Source: Acrocarpospora catenulata | Lineage (GTDB): Bacteria; Actinomycetota; Actinomycetes; Streptosporangiales; Streptosporangiaceae | Direction of reading: 5' to 3' | Length of the DNA stretch: 64,000 bases | Assembly (NCBI RefSeq): GCF_018476525.1 | Contig: NZ_JAHCST010000046.1 | Location: 1 to 64,000, forward strand | Part shown: one piece after another, positions 35,728 through 44,562 of the stretch | Numbering within the stretch: the first letter of the stretch is position 1 | Layout: the number at the start of each line of letters is the position of its first letter | Translations under genes and position numbers: made by a program | Notes under the pieces: generated by a model | Seen by the model: only the letters and a program-made list of their open reading frames with translations | Databases searched by the model: none | What the model was told of the DNA's origin: nothing

Positions 35728-37626
35728 ATGCCACCATGGAGGGTGGCTGCTCCGCCAGCCTTGGATTCGCCTCAGACCCTGTTGAAACGGACTTCGGTGC
35801 GCACTCAGACTGGCCAGACCGACCCCGCGTTGATCCGCAATTTCTGCATCATCGCGCATATCGACCATGGCAAGTCAACCCTTGCCGACCGGATGCTGCA
35901 GATCACCGGCGTGGTCGACGACCGGTCCATGCGGGCGCAGTACCTGGACCGGATGGACATCGAGCGTGAGCGCGGCATCACGATCAAGTCCCAGGCCGTC
36001 CGGCTGCCCTGGAACGGCCACGTGCTGAACATGATCGACACTCCTGGCCACGTGGACTTCTCCTACGAGGTCTCCCGGTCTCTCCAGGCGTGCGAGGGCG
36101 CCATCCTGCTGGTGGACGCGGCGCAGGGGATCGAGGCCCAGACGCTGGCCAACCTCTACCTGGCGATGAACGCCAACCTGCACATCATCCCGGTGCTCAA
36201 CAAGATCGACCTGCCCGCGGCCCAGCCGGAGAAGTACGCCGAGGAGTTGGCGCACCTGATCGGCTGCGAGCCGTCCGAGGTGCTCCGGGTGTCCGGCAAG
36301 ACCGGTGTCGGGGTCAGGGAACTGCTCGACCACGTGGTGGAGACGGTGCCCGCCCCGGTCGGCGACGCGGCCGCGCCGGCCCGCGCGCTCATTTTCGACT
36401 CGGTGTACGACACCTACCGCGGCGTGGTCACCTACGTCCGGGTGATGGACGGCCACCTCGGCCGCCGCGAGCGCATCCTGATGATGTCCACCCAGGCTCA
36501 GCACGAGACCCTGGAGATCGGCGTCATCTCGCCCGAGCCGATGGTCTCCGATCGTGGGCTCGGCGTCGGCGAGGTGGGGTACCTGATCACCGGTGTGAAG
36601 GACGTGCGGCAGTCCCGGGTGGGTGACACGGTGACCAGCGCGGCCAAACCGGCGGGGGAGGCGCTCGGCGGGTACGAGCACCCCAAGCCGATGGTCTACT
36701 CCGGTCTGTACCCGATCGACGGCGACGACTTCCCCGAACTCCGCGAGGCCCTGGACAAGCTCCGGCTCAACGACGCGGCGCTGGTCTACGAGCCGGAGAG
36801 CTCGGCCGCGCTCGGTTTCGGCTTCCGCTGCGGGTTCCTCGGGCTGCTGCACATGGAGATCGTGCGGGAGCGGCTGGAGCGGGAGTTCAACCTGGCGCTG
36901 ATCTCCACCGCGCCTAACGTGATCTATCGGGTGGTCATGGAGGATGGCCGGGAGGTCGTGGTCACCAACCCCTCCGAGTTCCCCGAGGGCAAGATCGCGG
37001 AGATCTACGAGCCCGTGGTGAAGGCCACGGTGCTCGCTCCCGCCGAGTACATCGGCGCGATCATGGAGCTCTGCCAGGGGCGGCGCGGGCAGCTCCAGGG
37101 CATGGACTACCTGTCCGAGGACCGCGTCGAGATCCGGTACACGCTGCCGCTCGGCGAGATCATTTTCGACTTCTTCGACCAGCTCAAGTCCAAGACCCGG
37201 GGGTACGCCTCGCTCGACTACGAGCCGTCAGGGGAGCAGGACGCCGACCTGGTCAAGGTGGACATCCTCCTCCAGGGCGAGGCGGTGGACGCCTTCAGCG
37301 CGATCGTCCACCGCGACAAGGCCTACGCGTACGGCGTCGAGATGGCCAAGAAGCTCAAGGACCTCATCCCCCGGCAGCAGTTCGAGGTACCCATCCAGGC
37401 CGCCATCGGCGCTCGTGTCATCGCCCGCGAGAACATCCGAGCGATGCGCAAGGACGTCCTCTCCAAGTGCTACGGCGGCGACATCAGCCGCAAGCGCAAA
37501 CTCCTGGAGAAGCAGAAGGAGGGCAAGAAGCGAATGAAAATGGTCGGCAGGGTCGAGGTCCCCCAGGAAGCCTTCGTAGCCGCCCTCTCCACCGGCGAGT
37601 CCTCCGCGGAAAAGCCGAAGAAATAG
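35728..37626 (+). CDS. lepA: Elongation factor 4 (LepA)
   Basis: A 632-residue translational GTPase that back-translocates ribosomes. It has G1 AHIDHGKS, switch region [10 protein letters not shown]3 DTPGHVDF, G4 NKID, and the C-terminal domain ending with [21 protein letters not shown], which is specific for LepA. ATG 35728 has no ribosome-binding site and touches the divergent gene start; GTG 35797 (giving [16 protein letters not shown]) is a reasonable alternative and leaves room for promoters. The longer open frame upstream to 34705 is a shadow. Confidence 0.95.
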   Translation: MPPWRVAAPPALDSPQTLLKRTSVRTQTGQTDPALIRNFCIIAHIDHGKSTLADRMLQITGVVDDRSMRAQYLDRMDIERERGITIKSQAVRLPWNGHVLNMIDTPGHVDFSYEVSRSLQACEGAILLVDAAQGIEAQTLANLYLAMNANLHIIPVLNKIDLPAAQPEKYAEELAHLIGCEPSEVLRVSGKTGVGVRELLDHVVETVPAPVGDAAAPARALIFDSVYDTYRGVVTYVRVMDGHLGRRERILMMSTQAQHETLEIGVISPEPMVSDRGLGVGEVGYLITGVKDVRQSRVGDTVTSAAKPAGEALGGYEHPKPMVYSGLYPIDGDDFPELREALDKLRLNDAALVYEPESSAALGFGFRCGFLGLLHMEIVRERLEREFNLALISTAPNVIYRVVMEDGREVVVTNPSEFPEGKIAEIYEPVVKATVLAPAEYIGAIMELCQGRRGQLQGMDYLSEDRVEIRYTLPLGEIIFDFFDQLKSKTRGYASLDYEPSGEQDADLVKVDILLQGEAVDAFSAIVHRDKAYAYGVEMAKKLKDLIPRQQFEVPIQAAIGARVIARENIRAMRKDVLSKCYGGDISRKRKLLEKQKEGKKRMKMVGRVEVPQEAFVAALSTGESSAEKPKK

Positions 37627-37634
37627 CTGTGACA

Positions 37635-37663
37635 CCGGGCCGGCCTCCGGCAGGCTGGCCCGG
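37635..37663 (+). terminator. lepA terminator
   Basis: CCGGGCC-G-GCCT and AGGC-T-GGCCCGG pair over 12 positions (one G-T wobble) with a CCGGC loop, eight bases after the lepA stop. The rest of 37664-37888 has GCGGCCCGGC-type repeats but no gene. Confidence 0.75.
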
Positions 37664-37888
37664 ATAAGACATTGCCCGCGCCTCCCGACACGGCGGCCCG
37701 GCTGTGACTTGGACCCGCTTCCGGCGGCCCGGCCTGGCTGTGACGTTGCGACTCCGGCACGGCGGCCCAGCCGCTCTCAGTCGGTATCTTCCCTCTCTCC
37801 GGTCACTGGCGCTCCTCCGTTCACTCCAGACACCGGCGCGGCCCCCGGCGGGGGCGAGTTCGGCTGGAGTCAGCAACGGGCTGGGGGA

Positions 37889-38518
37889 TTATTCGGGTTT
37901 CAGGACGCGTTCGGCTACGCGGTCCCAGACCTCGGCGTGGCCGGGGAAGGCGAGGAGGCGGCGCATCAGGTCTCGGTCGCCGTGGTAGGCGTGGAAGGAC
38001 TCGGTGAGGGTGACGCTGGATTCCGGACGCCAGATCACGTCGATCTCGTCGCCGGCGGCGAGATCGCCCTGTTCCAGGACTCGGAAGTAGGCGCCGGGGC
38101 GTGCCGCCTGGGTGAAGCGGCGGACCCAAGCTGATTCGTTGAGCCAGTTGCGGAACACGACGCAGGGGATGCGGGGGGCGGTCACCTCCAGGAGCGCGCT
38201 GCCCACGCGCCACTGCTCGCCGAGCAGGACACCATTCACGTCGATGCCGGTTGTGGTGAGGTTCTCGCCGAACTGGCCGTTGGGCAGGGGGCGGCCCAGT
38301 TCGCCCTCCCACCAGTCGTAGTCCTCGCGGGCATAGGCGTACACAGCCTGGTTGGGCGAGCCGTGGGCGACCATGTCGGCGCGCTCGTCCCCGCCGAGGC
38401 CGTTGGCCAACACGGGCACCCGGCCTTCGACAGACCTCTTGTCGATCGCGGTGCGCTTGGTGTTACCCGCCCACTCGGCATCGACCGCCCGGCCCACGTT
38501 CACCGAAAGAATGTTCAT
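37889..38518 (-). CDS. MOSC-domain protein (YiiM type)
   Basis: A 209-residue protein. The MOSC core is visible as MNILSVNVGRA, VEGRVPVLANGLGGDERADMVAHGSPNQAVYAYAREDYDWWEGELGR, GQFGENLTTTGID, VLLGEQWRVGSALLEVTAPRIPCVVF. The last motif carries the conserved cysteine used for molybdenum cofactor-linked sulfur chemistry or detoxification of N-hydroxylated compounds. The C-terminal helices (ESFHAYHGDRDLMRRLL) match the YiiM subfamily. No molybdenum cofactor gene is near. ATG 38516-38518 lies inside the end of the gene upstream. Confidence 0.9.
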   Translation of the reverse strand: MNILSVNVGRAVDAEWAGNTKRTAIDKRSVEGRVPVLANGLGGDERADMVAHGSPNQAVYAYAREDYDWWEGELGRPLPNGQFGENLTTTGIDVNGVLLGEQWRVGSALLEVTAPRIPCVVFRNWLNESAWVRRFTQAARPGAYFRVLEQGDLAAGDEIDVIWRPESSVTLTESFHAYHGDRDLMRRLLAFPGHAEVWDRVAERVLKPE

Positions 38519-38804
38519 CTGCCGACCGTAACCTTTCCCCGCTCTCGGCCAGCGAGGCGATCTCCAACAACGGCCGAAGCACCGCCTGCCGGGCCAGTTC
38601 GGGCGGCCCGTCCCCTTCCGGGAAGCACCCGGCCGCCGCATCCAACACGGCCGCCATGACCGCCGCGTCGGGCACCGGAATCTCCACCGCAGTGGCTCCC
38701 TCCGCCCGGTGCACCCGCAGAATGCGCTGCGCCTCCAGAGCCATCGCCACCCCCAGCCGCGCAGCCCGCAGAAACCGCTCCGCCACCACCGCATCGCTGA
38801 TCAC
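38463..38804 (-). CDS. Hypothetical helical protein overlapping the MOSC gene
   Basis: A 113-residue frame of unknown function. GTG 38802-38804 has GGAGG five bases before it. The protein is Ala/Leu/Arg-rich and helical (VVAERFLRAARLGVAMALEAQRILRVH, AAVMAAVLDAAAGCFPEG). The last 18 codons overlap the start of the MOSC gene in another frame (56 bases). No family is recognised. The overlap and good start make it plausible, but it could also be a chance frame in GC-rich DNA. Confidence 0.45.
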   Translation of the reverse strand: MISDAVVAERFLRAARLGVAMALEAQRILRVHRAEGATAVEIPVPDAAVMAAVLDAAAGCFPEGDGPPELARQAVLRPLLEIASLAESGERLRSADEHSFGERGPGGRCRVGG

Positions 38805-38876
38805 ATCAGCCTCCAACTCTCGCACGCACGTTCGAGAGCCACAGTACGCAACCCCACCGACACTTCCCGGAACCCC

Positions 38877-39120
38877 GCTTGCCATGGAACTCCCACTCAC
38901 CCTTCTGGCCCTTCGGGTCTGGGCCTAGCTTCCGCCGGAGTGATTGGGTGCCGCTCCTCGCGCAGGGAGATTGATCGCCGTGGGCTTCGGTTCGTCCAGC
39001 CTGTTTCGGCCTGTGGTCGGATCGAGGGCGTCGGGGTGCTGGGCGTCCGCGTCGGTGTGCGGAGTTTGGTTGCCGTGGGACTCCTTCCATCCAGCCCTTT
39101 CTGGCCTTTGGCTGGGCCCG
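38877..39120. repeat. Three imperfect ~55-bp repeats spaced ~95 bp
   Basis: Segments 38877-38930, 38967-39023 and 39065-39120 share the pattern TTGCCGTGGGACTCC ... TCTGGCCTTTGGCTGGGCC with many substitutions. The stretches between them also resemble each other (GCGTCGGGGTGCTGGGCGTCC-like), so the true period is about 95 bp. The gap 38805-39364 has long open frames on both strands because of this structure, but no start with a ribosome-binding site and no family resemblance. I see no gene in it. Confidence 0.55.
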
Positions 39121-39364
39121 GTTTGCGTCGGATGGTCGGTTGGCGGCCGGGGCATGTGAAGGATTGGTTGCCGGGGTAGTCGCATCTGCCTGAAGCGTTG
39201 CTGTCGTGTGGTTTCGTCTGGTTTTCACTCGACTGTTCGTTCCATCCCTTGGGCCCCGTCCCTGGCCCGGTAATTCGGTGGCGGGGTGCGCGGCGGGATG
39301 GCTAGGGTCCTTGGGCTTTGCCCGGTTTTGGGTGGGGCTTTGGGTGCGGAGGAAGGGAGAGTTC

Positions 39365-40360
39365 ATGGGTGAGGGGCGGGCGCTTTCGGTTCTGGCCGAC
39401 ATCGTGACGCCTATGGCGGTGCGGACGGCGGCCACGTTGAGGATCGCCGATCACATCGCGGGTGGGGTGGGGACGGTCGCAAAGCTGGCGGCGGTCGTCG
39501 GTGCCGACGTGGATGCTCTCGATCGGCTGCTTCGTCATCTCGTGACTGTGGGGATCCTCAGCGAAGGGCCCGATGGTGGTTACGCGCTGACCGAGAAGGG
39601 GGAGGGGCTGCGCGACGACCACCCGAGTGGTCTGCGGCCGATGCTCGACGTGGAGGCGGCGGTCGGCCGGGCCGATCTGTCCTTCGTGTACCTGCCGCAC
39701 AGCATTCGCACCGGGCGTCCGGCGTTTCCGGAGATGTACGGGCGCGAGTTCTGGGCCGACGTGGCCGCCGATCCCGATCGCAGCGCCGGGTACGACATTC
39801 AGATGGGCGTGGACGTGTCCGGCGACGCGCCCGCCATCGTCAGTGGCTACGACTGGGGTGCCCTGGGGCACATCATGGACGTCGGAGGCGGGAACGGCTC
39901 CCTCCTGGCGGCCATCCTGCGCGCCTATCCCGGCCTGCGCGGGACCGTTTTCGACCAGCCGGACACCGCCGAGGCGGCCCGGCGTACCCTGGCGGCGGCC
40001 GGGCTGGACGACCGTGCGGACGCGGTCGGCGGAAGCTTCTTCGAGCCCCTGCCCAAGGGGCCGAAGGCGTACCTGCTCTCCGCGATCATCCACGACTGGG
40101 ACGACGAGTCCTCGATCACCATCCTCCGCCGCTGCGCGGAGGCGGCCGGTCCGGACGGCGCCGTGTTCGTGCTCGAGAGAACCGGCTACGACGGCGAGAG
40201 CGTGAGCACGGGGATGGATCTCCGCATGCTCGTCTACTTCGGCGCCAAGGAACGCGGCGTGACCGAACTCAGCCGGCTCGCGTCCCGCGCGAACCTCACG
40301 ACCGCCGCCGTCCACCAGGCCGCAGACATCTCCATCCTCGAACTGCGCCCAACTCCCTAG
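39365..40360 (+). CDS. SAM-dependent O-methyltransferase (PF00891 type)
   Basis: A 331-residue enzyme. The N-terminal dimerisation/winged-helix part (1-95) includes TLRIADHIAGG, DRLLRHLVTVGIL and YALTEKG. The Rossmann part has motif I MDVGGGNGSLL (171-181), VFDQPDTAEAA, GGSFFEPLPKGPKAYLLSAIIHDWDDE and the C-terminal RMLVYFGAKERGVTELSRL. These features match small-molecule O-methyltransferases of secondary metabolism. No biosynthetic cluster surrounds it, so the substrate is unknown. ATG 39365 follows GGAAGGGAG; the frame is open upstream through the repeat region. Confidence 0.9.
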   Translation: MGEGRALSVLADIVTPMAVRTAATLRIADHIAGGVGTVAKLAAVVGADVDALDRLLRHLVTVGILSEGPDGGYALTEKGEGLRDDHPSGLRPMLDVEAAVGRADLSFVYLPHSIRTGRPAFPEMYGREFWADVAADPDRSAGYDIQMGVDVSGDAPAIVSGYDWGALGHIMDVGGGNGSLLAAILRAYPGLRGTVFDQPDTAEAARRTLAAAGLDDRADAVGGSFFEPLPKGPKAYLLSAIIHDWDDESSITILRRCAEAAGPDGAVFVLERTGYDGESVSTGMDLRMLVYFGAKERGVTELSRLASRANLTTAAVHQAADISILELRPTP

Positions 40361-40387
40361 CCCCAGCGTGCCCAGGGCAAAAGAAAA

Positions 40388-40422
40388 GGGCCGGAGCGGC
40401 GGGAATCGGGTCGCTCCGGCCC
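40388..40422. terminator. Terminator between methyltransferase and chitinase genes
   Basis: GGGCCGGAGCG and CGCTCCGGCCC form an exact 11-bp stem with a 13-base loop. On the minus strand it is followed by TTTTCTTTT, giving a classical terminator for the chitinase gene; it can also stop the convergent methyltransferase transcript. Confidence 0.85.
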
Positions 40423-40481
40423 TGGGCGAGGCGTTGTACGGGGGACGCGCTCGCTGTGGGAGGAAGGTCAGTGGGAACAGG

Positions 40482-41735
40482 TCAGCGCAGGATTGACCAG
40501 AGGGCCTTGGTGAGGGAGGCCTTGGAGTCGTCGCCGTCGATGGACCACATCATGGAGCCGCCGAGGCCCTTGAGGCGGATGTAGGCGGCTTTTTCGAGCA
40601 TGACGGCGGGGTCGTCGTAGGACCAGAACTGGTTGCCGTCATAGAGCCACTGGGACCCGGTCAGCAGGTCGCGGTAACGCTTGCCGGGCTTGGTGGCCAG
40701 GTCCTTGTAGTCCTCGGTGCCGGGGCCCCACTTGCCGGCCGCGGGGCCGGTGGCGGGCTTCCAGAGGCCGTTGCCGCCCGCGGTCACGCCGGTCCAGCCC
40801 TGCCCGTACGCCGGCACCCCGATCACGAGCTTGCGCTTGGGCGCCCCACGAGACAGGTAGTCCCGCACGGTCTGGTCCACGCTGTACTTGACCGGGTTGG
40901 GGTCCTTCCTGTCCGTGAACAGGTTGCCGTTGTGCCCGGTCTGGAGCTCCCAGGTGCCGTGCAGGTCGTACCCCTGGATGGTGGCGAAGTCGAGGTAGTC
41001 GAAGACCTTCCGCACCTCGAACCCAGCGTCGATCTTGGCCGCCGCCGCAGGGAGGAAGGCGGTCAGCTGGCTGCGCCGGTCGAAAGCGTTCATCTGCCGC
41101 CGCAGTTCGGCCAGGAAGAGCGTGAAGTTCTGCTTGTCCTCCGGCCGGATCACGTTGCCCGCGTTGCCGTCCGAGCCCGGCCACTCCCAGTCCAGGTCGA
41201 TGCCGTCGAAGACGCCCGCGCCGGCGCCAGGGGCGTCGGGCAGGTTGCCCTTCAGCCAGAGGTCGATGCAGGAGGCGGCCAGCTTGGATCGGGACTGCGG
41301 GGTGAGGACGGCGTCGGAGAAGTAGGCCGAGCCGGTCCAGCCGCCGAGCGAGATCAGTACCTTGAGCCCGGGGTGCTTGGCCTTCAGCTTCTTGAGCTGG
41401 TTCATGTTGCCCTGCAGCGGGCCGGTCCAGTCGTCGGCGACGCCGTCCACGCTCTGCTCGGCGGGCACGCCGCGCTGCCAGTCGGCCCACGGGTCGGCCG
41501 AGTAGCACTCGCCCGCCGCGTTGACGAAGCCGAACGCGTAGTTGATGTGGGTGAGCTTGGCGGCGGCGCCGCTGGTGTCCACATCCTTGACGTGGTAGTT
41601 GCGGCCGTAGATACCCCACTGGATGAAGTAGGCCACCCGGTTGAAACCGGAACCGGTCGTGGTGGCCTGGGCGGTTGCGGGTTGTACGGCGGTGGCCACC
41701 AGGGCCAGCGAGAGCAGGAGGAGGAGTCGACGCAC
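40482..41735 (-). CDS. Secreted GH18 chitinase
   Basis: A 417-residue secreted enzyme that cleaves beta-1,4-linked N-acetylglucosamine. A Sec signal peptide (residues 1 to about 24, RRLLLLLSLALVATAVQPATAQA) is followed directly by the GH18 barrel. LKVLISLGGWTGS and the active site VFDGIDLDWEWPG (Asp178, Asp180, Asp182, Glu184) are intact, then YLDFATIQGYDLHGTWE and the insertion-domain region LVIGVPAYGQGWTGV. The end (GLGGSMMWSIDGDD) is typical. No carbohydrate-binding module is present. GTG 41733-41735 has AGGAG nine bases upstream. Confidence 0.95.
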   Translation of the reverse strand: MRRLLLLLSLALVATAVQPATAQATTTGSGFNRVAYFIQWGIYGRNYHVKDVDTSGAAAKLTHINYAFGFVNAAGECYSADPWADWQRGVPAEQSVDGVADDWTGPLQGNMNQLKKLKAKHPGLKVLISLGGWTGSAYFSDAVLTPQSRSKLAASCIDLWLKGNLPDAPGAGAGVFDGIDLDWEWPGSDGNAGNVIRPEDKQNFTLFLAELRRQMNAFDRRSQLTAFLPAAAAKIDAGFEVRKVFDYLDFATIQGYDLHGTWELQTGHNGNLFTDRKDPNPVKYSVDQTVRDYLSRGAPKRKLVIGVPAYGQGWTGVTAGGNGLWKPATGPAAGKWGPGTEDYKDLATKPGKRYRDLLTGSQWLYDGNQFWSYDDPAVMLEKAAYIRLKGLGGSMMWSIDGDDSKASLTKALWSILR

Positions 41736-41755
41736 GGGCTGGTCTCCTAGAACTA

Positions 41756-41774
41756 TTAGGAAACTTTCTTTTAA
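41756..41774. promoter_or_regulatory. AGGAAACTTTC element upstream of the chitinase gene
   Basis: TTAGGAAACTTTCTTTTAA lies 20 bases before the chitinase start in the otherwise GC-rich gap. Its left half and centre resemble the AGGAAACTTTCC-type palindrome reported, as I recall, near chitosan-degradation genes of Streptomyces (ROK-type repressor). The right half departs from the palindrome, so regulation of this kind is only a suggestion. No DasR-type site is obvious. Confidence 0.35.
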
Positions 41775-41848
41775 ATTTGAGCAGGATCGTAGACCGGTGT
41801 GATCAGCCCGGTCAATGGCATCCTCCGGATGCCGCCACACTGGAGTAC

Positions 41849-43066
41849 GTGCCTTCCGTTCTCCCTGACGGCGGTCCTGTCCCGGCCACCGGCGAACTGC
41901 CGCCGCAGTCCCTGGCCACCCTCGGCGACCGTCCGTTCGGCTTCTACGTGCACGTTCCGTTCTGCGTGACCCGCTGCGGCTACTGCGACTTCAACACCTA
42001 CACCGCCGCCGAACTCGGCCCGGGCGCCTCCCACCGGGACTACGCCGACACCGCGATCGCCGAGATCCGGCTGGCCCGCCGGGTGCTCGGCCCGGCCGCG
42101 CCCAGGGCCGAGACGGTGTTCTTCGGCGGCGGCACCCCCACCCTGCTGCCCGCCGCCGACCTGGTCCGCATCCTGCACGCGATCGAAACCGAGTTCGGAC
42201 TGGCCCCCGGCGCGGAGGTCACCACCGAGGCCAATCCGGAATCGGTCGGCCCGCGGTCCCTGGCCGAGCTGCGCGCCGGCGGCTTCACCCGGGTCAGCTT
42301 CGGCATGCAGAGCGCCAGGGAGCACGTGCTCGCCGTGCTGGACCGCAAGCACACGCCCGGGAGGGCGGCGACCGCCGTACAGGAGGCGAAGGCGGCCGGG
42401 TTCCAGCACGTGAACCTGGATCTGATCTACAGCACGCCTGGAGAGAGCGACGACGACTGGCGGGCCTCGCTGGAGGCCGCGATCGAGGCCGCGCCCGACC
42501 ACGTCTCGGCGTACTCGCTGATCGTGGAGGAGGGCACCAGGCTGGCCGCCAGGGTCCGCCGGGGCGAGCTGCCGATGCCCGAGGACGACGTGGCCGCCGA
42601 CCGCTACCTGATCGCCGACGAACTCCTCGCCAAGGCCGGGTTCCGCTGGTACGAGGTGTCCAACTGGGCCACCTCCGAGGCCGCCAGGTGCCGCCACAAC
42701 CTGCTCTACTGGACCGGCGGCGACTGGTGGGGCGTCGGCCCCGGCGCGCACGGCCACGTCGGCGGCACCCGCTGGTGGAACGTCAAACACCCCGCCGCGT
42801 ACGCCTCCCGCCTGGCCGCCGGAACCTCACCCGCGCACGCCCGCGAGGTGCTCACCCCCGCCGACCAGGTGGTCGAGAAGATCATGCTGGAACTCCGGCT
42901 GGACACCGGCTACCCGCTGGACGCCTTCGAGCCCCGGGTCCGGCCCGCCGTCGCCCGCGCGCTCGCCGACGGCCTGCTGGACACCGCGGCGTTCAAGGCC
43001 GGCCAAGCCGTGCTCACCCTCCGGGGCCGCCTGCTGGCCGACGCGCTGATCCGCGACCTGACCTAA
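41849..43066 (+). CDS. hemW: Radical SAM heme chaperone HemW
   Basis: A 405-residue protein once called oxygen-independent coproporphyrinogen oxidase-like; HemW members bind heme and deliver it. The radical-SAM cluster is CVTRCGYC (Cys39, Cys43, Cys46) in FYVHVPFCVTRCGYCDFNTYT, followed by FFGGGTPTLL, TTEANPESV, RVSFGMQSAREHVLAVLDRKH and HVNLDLIYSTPGES. The C-terminal HemN-like domain contains EVSNWA and RHNLLYW. Start GTG 41849. It has the short N-terminus typical for HemW rather than true HemN. It is divergent from the chitinase gene. Confidence 0.93.
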   Translation: MPSVLPDGGPVPATGELPPQSLATLGDRPFGFYVHVPFCVTRCGYCDFNTYTAAELGPGASHRDYADTAIAEIRLARRVLGPAAPRAETVFFGGGTPTLLPAADLVRILHAIETEFGLAPGAEVTTEANPESVGPRSLAELRAGGFTRVSFGMQSAREHVLAVLDRKHTPGRAATAVQEAKAAGFQHVNLDLIYSTPGESDDDWRASLEAAIEAAPDHVSAYSLIVEEGTRLAARVRRGELPMPEDDVAADRYLIADELLAKAGFRWYEVSNWATSEAARCRHNLLYWTGGDWWGVGPGAHGHVGGTRWWNVKHPAAYASRLAAGTSPAHAREVLTPADQVVEKIMLELRLDTGYPLDAFEPRVRPAVARALADGLLDTAAFKAGQAVLTLRGRLLADALIRDLT

Positions 43067-43647
43067 CTCACGAACCTGATCGACAGCGGATACCGGTACG
43101 GACTGCCGTTGTTGGCGGCCACCGCGCCCATGATGCTCAGGATCACCCCGCCGAGCAGCACCGCCATCAGCAGGAAGATCCCGATGATGATCACCATCAG
43201 GATGGACGACACGATCGACGCGACCAGCACCGTGAGCTGGAAGTTGAGCGCCTCGGCCGCCTGGTCGCGGACATAGGGGGACTCGTCCTTCTTCAGGAGG
43301 TACATCACCAGCGGTCCGACGAAGCTGCTCAGGAGGCCCAGGAGGTGGGCGAGCATCGCCATCGTGGTGTCATCGCTGCCCGGCCTGGGACCGTACTGGA
43401 AGGGCACGTGCGGCGGGGGCGCGTAATAGCCCGGCGAGGGGCCGTACTGCGGGGGACCGTAGTACGGCGGCGGCGCCGGTGGCGGGGGCGGAAAGCTCTG
43501 CGGCGGCGGGTAGACCGGGTACCCGGGCTGGGCCGGCGGAGGCGGTGGTGGCGGCGGCACGGGGCCCTTGTAGCCGCTCGGCATGGTCGGGGGCCCGGAG
43601 AGGCTCTCCCAGGACGGTCGACCCGGCTCCGGGGGAGTTTCGCTCAT
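43063..43647 (-). CDS. DUF4870 (Tic20-like) membrane protein with Pro-rich N-terminus
   Basis: A 194-residue protein. Residues 1-90 are a Pro/Tyr/Gly-rich cytoplasmic tail (PPPPPPPPAQPGYPVYPPP). Residues 92-190 are the DUF4870 domain with hydrophobic helices: MAMLAHLLGLLSSFVGPLVMYLLKKDESPYVRDQAAEALNFQLTV, then ILMVIIIGIFLLMAVLLGGVILSIMG. The YVRDQAAEALNFQ motif is the family hallmark. It is convergent with hemW (stops overlap by four bases). Function unknown. Confidence 0.85.
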   Translation of the reverse strand: MSETPPEPGRPSWESLSGPPTMPSGYKGPVPPPPPPPPAQPGYPVYPPPQSFPPPPPAPPPYYGPPQYGPSPGYYAPPPHVPFQYGPRPGSDDTTMAMLAHLLGLLSSFVGPLVMYLLKKDESPYVRDQAAEALNFQLTVLVASIVSSILMVIIIGIFLLMAVLLGGVILSIMGAVAANNGSPYRYPLSIRFVS

Positions 43648-43739
43648 GGCAACGCCTCCATGATCAGTCGATCAACAGATCAGTGGTCAGCCCCCGCCAC
43701 TACGGTAACCCCCCGAGCCGCATCGTCGGCCGGGCCGGA

Positions 43740-44552
43740 CTACCCGGCGTCGGAAACCGTCACGAAGTCAATCAGTTCCTCGACCCGGCCCAGCAGTTCC
43801 GGCTCCAGATCCGCATATGTCGTGACCTTGCCGAGAATGTGCCGCCACGCCTCCGCAGGCTCCAGCCGCCACCCCAGCGCCGCGATCACGCCTTCCTTCC
43901 ACGGCACCCCCTTGGGCACCGTGGGCCAGGCCGCGATCCCCAGTACCGAGGGCTTCACGGCCTGCCACACGTCAACGTACGGATGCCCGAGCACCTGCAC
44001 GTGCTCCCCGGCGACCTGCGCGGCGATCCGGCTCTCCTTGGACCCGGGCACCAGATGGTCCACCAGCACGCCCAGCCGCCGCTCCGGCGAGGGCTGGAAC
44101 TCCGCCACGATCTCGGGCAGGTGGTCGACCCCTTCGAGGTACTCCACCACCACACCTTCGACCCGCAGATCGTGTCCCCAGATCTTCTCCACCAGGGCGG
44201 CGTCGTGCACGCCCTCCACGTAGATCCGGCTCTCCCGCGCCACCCGCGCCCGCAGCCCCGCCACCGCGACCGACCCGGACGCGCTGCGCTGCGGTCCGGA
44301 CGGCGCCGCCGTGGGCCGGACCAGGGTCACCGGCCGCCCTTCAAGCAGGAATCCGGCCGGGTCCAGCGGGAACACCCGCCGTCGCCCGTGCCGGTCCTCC
44401 AGCGTCACGGCCTCCTTGTCGCAGGCGACCACGGCGCCGCAGAACCCGCCGTCCGCGTCCTCCACCACGAGGCCGGGATCGGCGGGCACCTGGGGGATCT
44501 TGCCTCGCCCTGGGCGGCGCCAGTCTCCGGAGAGCACGTCCCGCTCGTACAT
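43740..44552 (-). CDS. DUF3097 protein
   Basis: A 270-residue soluble protein found almost only in actinobacteria. Typical segments are YERDVLSGDWRRPGRGKIPQVPADPGLVVED at the start, the Toprim-like part RIYVEGVHDAALVEKIWGHDLRVEGVVVEYLEGVDHL, and LGVLVDHLVPGSKESRIAAQV. The glutamate in YVEGVHDA and the aspartate in LVDHL could bind metal, as in Toprim folds. In other actinomycetes it lies near hemW and hrcA, as here. The function is unknown; an RNA-processing role has been suggested by its fold only. Confidence 0.85.
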   Translation of the reverse strand: MYERDVLSGDWRRPGRGKIPQVPADPGLVVEDADGGFCGAVVACDKEAVTLEDRHGRRRVFPLDPAGFLLEGRPVTLVRPTAAPSGPQRSASGSVAVAGLRARVARESRIYVEGVHDAALVEKIWGHDLRVEGVVVEYLEGVDHLPEIVAEFQPSPERRLGVLVDHLVPGSKESRIAAQVAGEHVQVLGHPYVDVWQAVKPSVLGIAAWPTVPKGVPWKEGVIAALGWRLEPAEAWRHILGKVTTYADLEPELLGRVEELIDFVTVSDAG

Positions 44553-44562
44553 GCCGGGAACG

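Noticed and set aside
38709-39179. Plus-strand frame across the repeat region before the methyltransferase gene
   Set aside because: Sequence is repeat-derived, lacks a ribosome-binding site and resembles no family.
41785-41825. DasR-type operator before the chitinase gene
   Set aside because: GACCGG...CCGGTC symmetry exists but the ACTGGTCTAGACCAGT-type core is absent.
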